The notes under the pieces are model-generated. The model searched no databases and had not been told where the DNA came from. It saw only the letters and a list, made by a program, of their open reading frames with translations. A DNA stretch of 64,000 nucleotides from Burkholderiaceae bacterium (lineage in GTDB: Bacteria > Pseudomonadota > Gammaproteobacteria > Burkholderiales > Burkholderiaceae_A): contig JAGYIP010000008.1 in the NCBI GenBank assembly GCA_018402635.1, positions 372,001 through 436,000 of the forward strand. The letters are read 5' to 3'. A program made the position numbers and the translations under genes. This document shows positions 57,175-64,000 of this stretch, piece after piece; position 1 is the stretch's first letter, and each line of letters begins with the position of its first letter.

Positions 57175-58365
57175 TCAAAGGTCTTCCAAGGGCCAGCGAG
57201 GCCGCACTTGCATGCCGACTAGACCGCGGGCGTTGTCATGGCCCCGTGCTTGGGCAGGCATCTCGGTCTGCGAATGATGCAGGCCAGAAAGAATACGTAG
57301 CCCTGCCGCCCAGGCAATCATGACGCCATTGTCGGTGCAGAGCGCAGGCGGTGGGAAGAAGACGCGCGCAGCGCGTTTTTCTGCTGCCTGAAAAAGCCTT
57401 TTGCGCATTTCTTTGTTTGCACTTACACCTCCCGACACCACCAACTGGGCATGCCCCGTCTGGTCAAGGGCGGCCATGGACTTCTCGCAAAGCAACTCAA
57501 CAATGGCAGCCTGCACTTCGGCGGCCAGGTCGGCCCGTGTCTGGCGCGTCTGGGCATCGGTCTTCAGAAGGGCCTGGGTGCCTCCAAGCTTTTGAACCTG
57601 AGTAAGCACAGCAGTTTTCAGGCCAGCAAAACTCAGGTCAAGCCCCTGCCTTTTCAAAAGCGGCCGCGGCAGACGGAACCGTCCGGCAACGCCGCCCTCT
57701 GCAAGCCTGGCAATGGCGGGGCCTCCCGGGTAGCCAAGCCCAAGCAGCTGAGCTGATTTATCAAAGGCCTCACCGGCTGCGTCATCAATGGTTTCACCAA
57801 GAAGTTTGTACTTACCAATTCCCGTAACTTCAAGAAACTGAGAGTGGCCGCCAGAGACCAAAAGGGCAACAAAGGGGAAGGTGGGTGCTGCCTGCTCAGC
57901 CTGGGTTGGTCGCTGAGACTGCTCCCACTGCCCCGACTGCGACAACCCCTCGTCTTCGACCAAATGAAGCAGGGGCGATAACAAATGCCCCTCCAGATGA
58001 TGGACGGGGTGAACGGGCTTACCTATTGCCAGGCCGAGCCCGTAAGCGAAGCTAGTGCCAACCCACAGGGCGCCGGCCAGGCCAGGGCCCTGGGTCACCC
58101 CAATGCAATCAATGTCGCCCAGATCAAACTGGGCCTGACGCAGACATTCCTCGAGCAGGGGAAGAATACGCACCATATGGTCGCGCGAGGCAAGTTCAGG
58201 CACCACCCCGCCGTAGCGCTCGTGCATCTCGGTCTGAGAGTGCAGGGTCTGGCCTAAGAGCCTGGCCTTACAACCTTGTCCAGGCGCCTTCGCCGGCCCG
58301 GCAATAAGCTCAAGCAGTGCAAGGCCCGTCTCATCGCAGGAGGTTTCTATGCCTAAAACGTGCAT
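57175..58365 (-). CDS. tsaD: tRNA N6-adenosine threonylcarbamoyltransferase
   Basis: About 396 residues from ATG 58365 ([20 protein letters not shown]). With TsaB and TsaE it transfers threonylcarbamoyl to A37 of tRNA. Motifs: [20 protein letters not shown] (metal-binding His region), [77 protein letters not shown] and [17 protein letters not shown] Gln/Ser-rich insert sits near 158-178. The catalytic partner TsaE is the fusion protein at 51.5 kb. The track's 58386 start has a non-family prefix. Confidence 0.95.
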   Translation of the reverse strand: MHVLGIETSCDETGLALLELIAGPAKAPGQGCKARLLGQTLHSQTEMHERYGGVVPELASRDHMVRILPLLEECLRQAQFDLGDIDCIGVTQGPGLAGALWVGTSFAYGLGLAIGKPVHPVHHLEGHLLSPLLHLVEDEGLSQSGQWEQSQRPTQAEQAAPTFPFVALLVSGGHSQFLEVTGIGKYKLLGETIDDAAGEAFDKSAQLLGLGYPGGPAIARLAEGGVAGRFRLPRPLLKRQGLDLSFAGLKTAVLTQVQKLGGTQALLKTDAQTRQTRADLAAEVQAAIVELLCEKSMAALDQTGHAQLVVSGGVSANKEMRKRLFQAAEKRAARVFFPPPALCTDNGVMIAWAAGLRILSGLHHSQTEMPAQARGHDNARGLVGMQVRPRWPLEDL

Positions 58366-58371
58366 CTTTGC

Positions 58372-58400
58372 TTGCTTTGCTTCCAAGGCTTCGACATAAT
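58372..58400 (+). promoter_or_regulatory. Putative rpsU promoter
   Basis: TTGCTT (58372-58377) and CATAAT (58395-58400) are 17 bases apart, giving a sigma70-type promoter with initiation near 58407 and a leader of about 25 bases before the rpsU ATG at 58432. It reads across the divergent tsaD start. Confidence 0.6.
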
Positions 58401-58431
58401 TGCCGATTCTACTTTTTTAACCGCTAACTTT

Positions 58432-58644
58432 ATGCCAGTCGTCCGAGTCAAAGAAAACGAGCCCTTTGAGGCTGCCATGCGGCGCTTTAAGCGCACCATC
58501 GAAAAAATCGGCCTTCTTACCGATCTTCGTGCACGTGAGTTTTACGAAAAGCCAACGGCTGAGCGCAAGCGAAAAAAGGCTGCTGCCGTAAAACGCCACT
58601 ACAAGCGCGTTCGCAGTCAAATGCTTCCTGCCCGCAAATACTAG
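58432..58644 (+). CDS. rpsU: Small ribosomal subunit protein bS21
   Basis: A 70-residue, very basic protein of standard length: [40 protein letters not shown] and the end [16 protein letters not shown]. bS21 helps initiation at mRNA Shine-Dalgarno sites. The start ATG 58432 (MPVVRV) has no clear Shine-Dalgarno. It heads the classic rpsU-dnaG-rpoD order. Confidence 0.98.
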   Translation: MPVVRVKENEPFEAAMRRFKRTIEKIGLLTDLRAREFYEKPTAERKRKKAAAVKRHYKRVRSQMLPARKY

Positions 58645-58751
58645 CCTTTCAAGGGGGTCTGGGCCAAGGTTTGCCCAAGGGGCAAGCCAGACAGACCAGT
58701 CCAGCCCCCAGTTCATGGCTGGGCATGCCGCAGATTTAACCATCGGCATCG

Positions 58752-58757
58752 CATAAT
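58752..58757 (+). promoter_or_regulatory. -10-like CATAAT just before dnaG
   Basis: CATAAT ends 6 bases before the dnaG ATG at 58764 and no Shine-Dalgarno is present. It could drive a leaderless dnaG transcript in addition to readthrough from rpsU. No -35 match was found at the usual distance. Confidence 0.45.
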
Positions 58758-58763
58758 TTAGTC

Positions 58764-60614
58764 ATGATTCCCTCGTCGTTTATTGACGACCTGCTTCAAA
58801 AGGTTGACGTGGCCGATGTCGTTGGTCAGTACGTTAGCCTTAAAAAGGCGGGTGCCAACTTCAGCGGGCTTTGCCCCTTTCATACCGAAAAATCGCCCTC
58901 TTTCACGGTAAGCCCAACCAAGCAGTTCTATCACTGCTTTGGCTGTGGAGCCCATGGCACAGCCCTGGGCTTTCTTATGGAGCATCTTGGCCTTGGATTT
59001 CCGCAGGCGGTTGAAGAGCTTGCCAGCCGTGTTGGGCTCGAGGTTCCTCAGGAAGTAAACACTGCCAACGCCCAGGCGGGCAGCACCGCCCGTCAGGCCC
59101 AGTCTGACCTGAAGTCTCGACTTCACTCGCATCTGCTCGAGGCCGCCCGTTACTACCAGCGACGTCTCAAAGACAGCCCCCAGGCCATCGATTACCTAAA
59201 GGGCCGCGGCATCTCCGGAGAAACGGCCAAACGCTTTCATATTGGCTACGCACCGCCCGGCTGGCAGGGGTTACAGGCTGTATTTGCCGACTACGGCAGC
59301 CCCGAGCTTGAACAGGCTGGGCTGGTCATTGCCGGGCAGGGCGAGCCCGCCGAGGGCCCCACGGCAGAGGCCAAGCGCTACGATCGATTTCGAAATCGAA
59401 TTATGTTTCCCATCCTAAGCACCCGCGGCGAGGTCATTGGCTTTGGTGCGCGGGCAATGGGCGAGGACTTACCCAAGTATCTCAACTCCCCTGAAACCCC
59501 AGTCTTTTCAAAAGGCAGTGGCCTTTACGGGCTCTTTGAGGCGCGGGCTGCCATACGCGATGCGGGCGAGGTGTGGGTTGTTGAGGGCTATATGGATGTG
59601 GTCATGCTTGCGCAGTTCGGCCTTGGCCAGGCGGTGGCCACCCTAGGCACCGCAACCACCGAGGAGCACCTTCGGCTTTTGTCGCGCCAGTCCGGCAGGC
59701 TTGTCTTCATGTTCGACGGGGATGCAGCGGGCCGCAAGGCTGCTGCACGGGCCCTTGAGACAGGCCTTGCCTTTGCTAGTGAGACCTTTCAAATTCGCTT
59801 TGCATTCTTACCGCAGGGGCATGATCCCGACAGCCTTGTTCGGCAGAGGGGCAAAGAGGCTGTGGAGGAGACCGCCCGTTCTGCCCTTGCACTTTCGGAG
59901 TTCTTGCTGCAACACGCCGCAGAAAACCAAGACCTAAGGCTTGCGGAGGGCCGGGCTGCAGCCGCCGCGCAGGCCCGCCGCCTGCTAGCCATCATGCCGG
60001 CCTCCGAGCTAAAGCGGCAGATTCTATTGCAGGCCTCCCAGCGCTTTCAGGTGGACCCCTCAAGCCTTGGGGTTTCCGTGGCGCGGACAAATTCACCGAC
60101 TCAGCGCTCAAAGCCTCGGCAAGGACGGCAGCCCTTTGGGGCATCGGCTGGAAAATCTCGGGGTTCGGCGACACTGGGCCTTGGAGATAGGCTTCTGCAG
60201 GTTCTTATCCGCTGCCCTGACTGGCTTGATGAGGTTCGTCAGCATCCCGACGCCCGTCGCATCCTCAGCTCTTTGGGCGAGGCGCAGCAGGCACTTTTCG
60301 GATTTATTGAAGACAATCGTTCAGGCGCAGGCTTTGCTGGTCTTTTTGAAGCGGCCACCCGTCAAATCGACTCGCCGGCGATGCGTCTTTTCAAAGTCCT
60401 TTCACGACCCGACCCCGGCATTGATGAGCTTTTCGACAATGCCGAACTGGTAGAGGCTCGCAACGAAGTCGAGCGACTGCAGAGCCGACTTTTACTTGCT
60501 GCCTTGCAACGGGAGTCCGATGAACTTACGGCAGTGGCAAGCCCCGACGCCCTGCAGAAACTTCGTCAACTTCACCAGCGAATGGTCGATTTAAAGCAAG
60601 GCTTGATTCAGTAG
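58764..60614 (+). CDS. dnaG: DNA primase
   Basis: 616 residues. The N-terminal zinc domain is [20 protein letters not shown] continuing CFGCGAHG; the catalytic core includes [54 protein letters not shown] and the TOPRIM motifs [20 protein letters not shown] and [20 protein letters not shown]. The C-terminal 150 residues form the helicase-binding region. It synthesises RNA primers at the fork with DnaB. It lies 119 bases after rpsU and 52 before the rpoD start. Confidence 0.97.
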   Translation: MIPSSFIDDLLQKVDVADVVGQYVSLKKAGANFSGLCPFHTEKSPSFTVSPTKQFYHCFGCGAHGTALGFLMEHLGLGFPQAVEELASRVGLEVPQEVNTANAQAGSTARQAQSDLKSRLHSHLLEAARYYQRRLKDSPQAIDYLKGRGISGETAKRFHIGYAPPGWQGLQAVFADYGSPELEQAGLVIAGQGEPAEGPTAEAKRYDRFRNRIMFPILSTRGEVIGFGARAMGEDLPKYLNSPETPVFSKGSGLYGLFEARAAIRDAGEVWVVEGYMDVVMLAQFGLGQAVATLGTATTEEHLRLLSRQSGRLVFMFDGDAAGRKAAARALETGLAFASETFQIRFAFLPQGHDPDSLVRQRGKEAVEETARSALALSEFLLQHAAENQDLRLAEGRAAAAAQARRLLAIMPASELKRQILLQASQRFQVDPSSLGVSVARTNSPTQRSKPRQGRQPFGASAGKSRGSATLGLGDRLLQVLIRCPDWLDEVRQHPDARRILSSLGEAQQALFGFIEDNRSGAGFAGLFEAATRQIDSPAMRLFKVLSRPDPGIDELFDNAELVEARNEVERLQSRLLLAALQRESDELTAVASPDALQKLRQLHQRMVDLKQGLIQ

Positions 60615-60666
60615 GCTAAAAAGCTTAAACTTGAAGGTTACGTCTGCGCAAGGAGTGATGGAAGCT

Positions 60667-63477
60667 ATGTCGGGCAAATCAGGTAAATCCTCCGCACCTA
60701 AAATGGGTTCTAAATCTGCAAATTCAAAGGCATCGGCCTCAAAGTCTGCGGCGTCAAAGCCTGCAGCTTCAAAAGGTACGCTGAAGGCGTCTGCCGCAAA
60801 GACGCCTACTGGAAAGGTGTCTGCTGTGAAGACAAAGCCAGCCGACATAGCCAAAGCGACAGGCAAGGCGGGGGCATCGTCAAAGACGGCCAAACCAGTT
60901 AAAGCGGTTCAATCGGTTAAACCAGCCAAGCCAGCGACCAAGGCCAGCAGTTCAGCCCCGAAGCCGGCATCAAAGCCTGCAACAAAGCCTGCGTCCAAAC
61001 AAGCCGCATCGAAGGCTCAGGCGAAGGCGCCTGCAAAACCAACGGCCACCAAAGCCGCGGCCCCAAAGACACCCCCCCAAAAAGCAACCACCGCAAAGGC
61101 TGCGACTCCAAAGGCAGCCGCAGCCAAGGCGGGCAGTCCCAGCTCCAAAGCAAAGCCTGCTGCCAAAGCAGCAGGCAAGTCTGGCTCCAAACCTCAGGCC
61201 TCCGAGCAAGCCCCTGGAGACAAAGCCCTTCAATCGGCCATTGCCAAGCTAAGGGCTGGTGCCAAACCGCCGGCCGCCGCGCCTTCAAGTACTGCGCCTG
61301 CCACAGTCAAGGCTGCAAAAGCCAAGGCCAGCTCAACGGCCGCCACCCAGACCGCATCCAAAGCAAGCCCAACAGGCCCCAAACAGGCCGAAAAGCCTGT
61401 TAAGGAAGCAAAGGCACCCAAGGCGCCCAAGGGCGCTGCCACTGCGGCGGGCAAAAAACCCGGAAGGCCTGCCAAGGCAGATGGCTCATCGAAGATCGAC
61501 GAGGCCATTCCTGAGCCAGACGATGACGCCGAGGACACTGATGCTGTCGTTGAGGTTGAGGTGCCTGTGCCACGTAAGGGTGGCCGCCGCGCTCGCGATA
61601 AAAAATTATTAGAGTTCATGCCCTCAGGCCCCTTGTCAGCCGAAGAAATTGAGGCACGTAAGGCAAGGCTGAAGGCCCTTATATTGCTTGGTAAAGATCG
61701 CGGCTACCTGACCCACGCCGAAATCACCGACCACCTGCCCGACATTCAGCTCGACTCCGACCAAATGGAGTCCATCGTCTCCACCTTCCTCGAGTGGAAT
61801 ATCGCGGTCTACGAGACCACTCCCGACACCGAGACCCTCCTGCTTTCAAGCAACACCCCAGCGGGCGACAGCGATGATGCAGAAGAAGAGGCGGAGGCCG
61901 CCCTCTCAACGGTGGTCGATTCCGAGTTTGGACGCACCACCGACCCCGTTCGCATGTACATGCGTGAAATGGGCACGGTCGAGCTTCTCACCCGAGAGGG
62001 TGAAATTGTCATTGCCAAGCGTATTGAGGCAGGTCTTCGTGAAATGGTCCTGGCTATTGCCTCGTGCCCAACCACCATCAATGAAATCCTCGAGAACGCC
62101 GATCGCATCCGTGACACCACCCGGCGCATTGACGAGGTCGTCGATGGGCTGGTTGACCCCAATGCACCCGAAGAAGACCTTTTGTCGGCCTCCGATGCTG
62201 AAATTGCCATTGAAGAAGACGAGGGCGATAGCGAAGAGCAGGCCAACACCGCCCGTCTTGAAGAGCGCAAAACAGCCGCGCTCGAGAAGTTCGACACCAT
62301 TCGTAAACAATTTGAGAAAATGCGCCGCGCCTTTGAAACCGACGGTTATAAATCGGTGCCCTACAACAAGGCGCAAGAGGCCATCATTAACGAGCTCATG
62401 GGCATACGCTTTACAGCCAAAATGGTTGAAAAGCTGGCAGACACCCTAAGGGCTCAGGTCGATGAAATCCGCCAGACCGAGCGTGCCATTCGTAACATTG
62501 CAGTCGATCGCGTTGGGCTTAGCCCCGACTGGTTTCTGAAGCACTTCCGTAGCAACGAGACCAACCTCGAGTTTTTCTCAAAGAAGGGTCTAGCCATTGC
62601 TGGCACCTCCTCCGACATTCTCGAGCGCAACCTTCCTGCCTTAAATGAGCTTCAGCAAAAGCTTATCGATATTCAAACCAAGGTGGTGCTACCGCTTTCC
62701 GATCTGCGCGACATTAACTCGCAAATGATTGCAGGCGAGAAGCGCGCCCGTGAGGCCAAGCGCGAAATGACCGAGGCCAACCTTCGACTGGTTATCTCCA
62801 TTGCCAAGAAATACACCAACCGTGGCCTGCAGTTTCTCGACCTTATTCAAGAGGGCAATATTGGCCTTATGAAAGCGGTCGACAAGTTTGAATACCGTCG
62901 TGGCTACAAGTTTTCAACCTATGCAACCTGGTGGATTCGTCAGGCCATTACGCGTTCCATTGCCGATCAGGCCCGCACCATCCGTATCCCGGTTCACATG
63001 ATTGAAACCATCAATAAGATGAACCGCATCTCTCGCCAGCTTCTTCAAGAAACCGGCCGTGAGCCAGACCCATCCGAGCTTGCCGTGAAAATGGAAATGC
63101 CGGAAGACAAGATTCGTAAGATTCTGAAAATTGCCAAAGAGCCCATCTCAATGGAGACGCCCATTGGTGATGACGACGATTCCCATCTTGGCGACTTCAT
63201 TGAAGACTTAAATACCCTGCAGCCTCACGAGGCAGCCCTTCAAGACTCCATGCGTGATGTGGTGAAAGAGGTGCTTGACTCGCTGACACCCCGCGAGGCG
63301 AAGGTGCTGCGGATGCGCTTCGGTGTTGAAATGGCCACCGACCACACCCTTGAAGAGGTTGGCAAACAGTTTGACGTGACCCGAGAGCGTATTCGTCAAA
63401 TTGAGGCCAAGGCCCTGCGTAAACTGCGGCACCCCAGCCGAAGCGACAAGCTGAAAAGTTTCCTCGATACGCTCTAG
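60667..63477 (+). CDS. rpoD: RNA polymerase sigma-70 factor with very long Lys/Ala/Pro-rich N-terminal tail
   Basis: About 936 residues from ATG 60667 (MSGKSGKSS); ATG 60658 and a TTG at 60631 are alternatives. E. coli RpoD has 613. Residues 1-285 are almost only Lys, Ala, Ser, Pro, Thr in short near-repeats such as [11 protein letters not shown]; an AT-hook-like KKPGRPAK lies near 266, followed by an acidic patch ([11 protein letters not shown]). Region 1.1 follows from about 330 ([18 protein letters not shown]), then region 1.2 [19 protein letters not shown], region 2 [20 protein letters not shown] and [20 protein letters not shown], region 3 and region 4 ([37 protein letters not shown]). 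It is the housekeeping sigma factor. Confidence 0.96.
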   Translation: MSGKSGKSSAPKMGSKSANSKASASKSAASKPAASKGTLKASAAKTPTGKVSAVKTKPADIAKATGKAGASSKTAKPVKAVQSVKPAKPATKASSSAPKPASKPATKPASKQAASKAQAKAPAKPTATKAAAPKTPPQKATTAKAATPKAAAAKAGSPSSKAKPAAKAAGKSGSKPQASEQAPGDKALQSAIAKLRAGAKPPAAAPSSTAPATVKAAKAKASSTAATQTASKASPTGPKQAEKPVKEAKAPKAPKGAATAAGKKPGRPAKADGSSKIDEAIPEPDDDAEDTDAVVEVEVPVPRKGGRRARDKKLLEFMPSGPLSAEEIEARKARLKALILLGKDRGYLTHAEITDHLPDIQLDSDQMESIVSTFLEWNIAVYETTPDTETLLLSSNTPAGDSDDAEEEAEAALSTVVDSEFGRTTDPVRMYMREMGTVELLTREGEIVIAKRIEAGLREMVLAIASCPTTINEILENADRIRDTTRRIDEVVDGLVDPNAPEEDLLSASDAEIAIEEDEGDSEEQANTARLEERKTAALEKFDTIRKQFEKMRRAFETDGYKSVPYNKAQEAIINELMGIRFTAKMVEKLADTLRAQVDEIRQTERAIRNIAVDRVGLSPDWFLKHFRSNETNLEFFSKKGLAIAGTSSDILERNLPALNELQQKLIDIQTKVVLPLSDLRDINSQMIAGEKRAREAKREMTEANLRLVISIAKKYTNRGLQFLDLIQEGNIGLMKAVDKFEYRRGYKFSTYATWWIRQAITRSIADQARTIRIPVHMIETINKMNRISRQLLQETGREPDPSELAVKMEMPEDKIRKILKIAKEPISMETPIGDDDDSHLGDFIEDLNTLQPHEAALQDSMRDVVKEVLDSLTPREAKVLRMRFGVEMATDHTLEEVGKQFDVTRERIRQIEAKALRKLRHPSRSDKLKSFLDTL

Positions 63478-63492
63478 TTCAGTCTCGGCTTA

Positions 63493-63540
63493 AGGGGCCT
63501 GAAGCCCGGGCCTCCTTGCAGCCGGCAAGACGAAGCCCCT
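63493..63540. terminator. Nested inverted repeats in the convergent gap after rpoD, possible terminator
   Basis: An outer stem AGGGGC (63493-63498) pairs with GCCCCT (63535-63540), and an inner stem CTTGC-AGCCG-GCAAG lies at 63515-63529. The structure fills the gap between the rpoD stop and the convergent kinase stop. There is no clear U-run, so an intrinsic terminator is only possible. Confidence 0.35.
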
Positions 63541-64000
63541 CAGGGCAAAAGAGTCCTTTCGGCTTCTTTTTTCTCGGCCCCAAGTTCCTTTAATTCAAGT
63601 GGCAGCCAGACCGAAAAACCTAGCGTTGGCCGGTCATGTCGAGGTGGGGTGTAGCGCACCCACCCACCAAGCCGTTCGCTGAGTTCTCTTATTAGAAAAA
63701 GCCCAAGCCCCGAGCCTGTGTCGCGTTGGGACGAGGCATGTCGATAGTATTTGTTAAACACCCGATCGGCGTCGGGAACTGCGCCCGGATTCGGTAGATT
63801 GCTTACCTCCAAGGCCACGCCGTCAAGGTCCTGCTGCACCTTCGGTTCAATTCTTAGCGTAATAGGGCTGCCTGCAGGCGAATAACGGTTGGCGTTATCA
63901 AGCAGGTTTGAAAGAATGACCTTAACGAGTGTTCGGTCGAGCCTGGTTGTTATTGGATGGGCGATTTCAAGTCTTACCCGCGAGGCCATTTCGCGCTCCT
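63540..64000 (-). CDS. Sensor histidine kinase, C-terminal part
   Basis: The frame is open to the right window edge, so this is the 3' end of a longer gene; the ATG at 63989 is probably internal. It is a HATPase_c domain: N box in VILSNLLDNANRYSPAGSP, G1-like VALEVSNLPNPGAVPDADRV, F box VFNKYYRHASSQ and G2 RDTGSGLGLFLIRELSERLG. The dimerisation domain and sensor part are outside the window. Its response regulator is unknown. Confidence 0.88.
   Translation of the reverse strand, partial: EREMASRVRLEIAHPITTRLDRTLVKVILSNLLDNANRYSPAGSPITLRIEPKVQQDLDGVALEVSNLPNPGAVPDADRVFNKYYRHASSQRDTGSGLGLFLIRELSERLGGWVRYTPPRHDRPTLGFSVWLPLELKELGAEKKEAERTLLP

Overview
This 64 kb window reads as a chromosomal core region of a GC-rich betaproteobacterium, most likely order Burkholderiales. 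The inference rests on gene content and order: accB-aroQ; rnb-aroE; glnE-yhdP-nitrilase-tldD; ribD-ribE-ribBA-ribH-nusB-thiL-pgpA-pncC; purM/hda-HAD-pcnB-folK-dNK-panC; queG-tsaE-amiC-mutL-miaA; and rpsU-dnaG-rpoD. I cannot name the genus. A heme A synthase and the TCA genes sucCD suggest an aerobically respiring organism. Genes are packed with tiny or negative gaps and no gene-free stretch exceeds 300 bases. I saw no IS element, prophage, CRISPR array, rRNA or tRNA.

Layout. 0-3.3 kb: accB (partial), aroQ, a TlpA-like thioredoxin and an unnamed conserved protein leftward; mpl rightward. 3.3-10 kb: an RNB exoribonuclease fused to shikimate dehydrogenase, mgtE, a short tandem repeat, moaC and a BepA-type protease. 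10-20 kb: a small zinc-finger protein, ilvE, glnE, yhdP, a nitrilase-family gene and tldD. 20-26 kb: cobalamin adenosyltransferase, glcDEF and aroG. 26-32 kb: anmK, an M23 peptidase, tyrS, heme A synthase, glyA. 32-39 kb: nrdR and the riboflavin/nusB/thiL/pgpA/pncC run. 39-43 kb: recA (with a LexA box), recX, sucCD and a 31-residue membrane ORF. 43-51 kb: panC, a deoxynucleoside kinase, folK, pcnB, a HAD phosphatase, hda, purM, xerD, queG. 51-58 kb: a TsaE-AmiC fused ORF, mutL, miaA, plsY, tsaD. 58-64 kb: rpsU, dnaG, rpoD and the 3' end of a sensor kinase.

Functionally this is housekeeping: cofactors (riboflavin, thiamine, folate, pantothenate, molybdopterin, cobalamin), cell-wall recycling (mpl, anmK), amino-acid synthesis (aroQ, aroE, aroG, ilvE), tRNA modification (tsaE, tsaD, miaA, queG), DNA repair (recA, recX, mutL) and transcription/replication initiation (dnaG, rpoD, hda).

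The unusual parts are: two in-frame fusions of normally separate genes (RNB-AroE, TsaE-AmiC); a roughly 300-residue Lys/Ala/Pro-rich tail on the housekeeping sigma factor; a recurring promoter layout with a -10-like hexamer 5-9 nt before the start codon, suggesting leaderless transcripts, in one case from a single shared bidirectional -10 element; a coupled 31-residue membrane ORF after sucD; and eight single-base frameshifts in conserved genes, several in homopolymers, which look more like sequence errors than decay. No wholly new multi-gene system was recognised.
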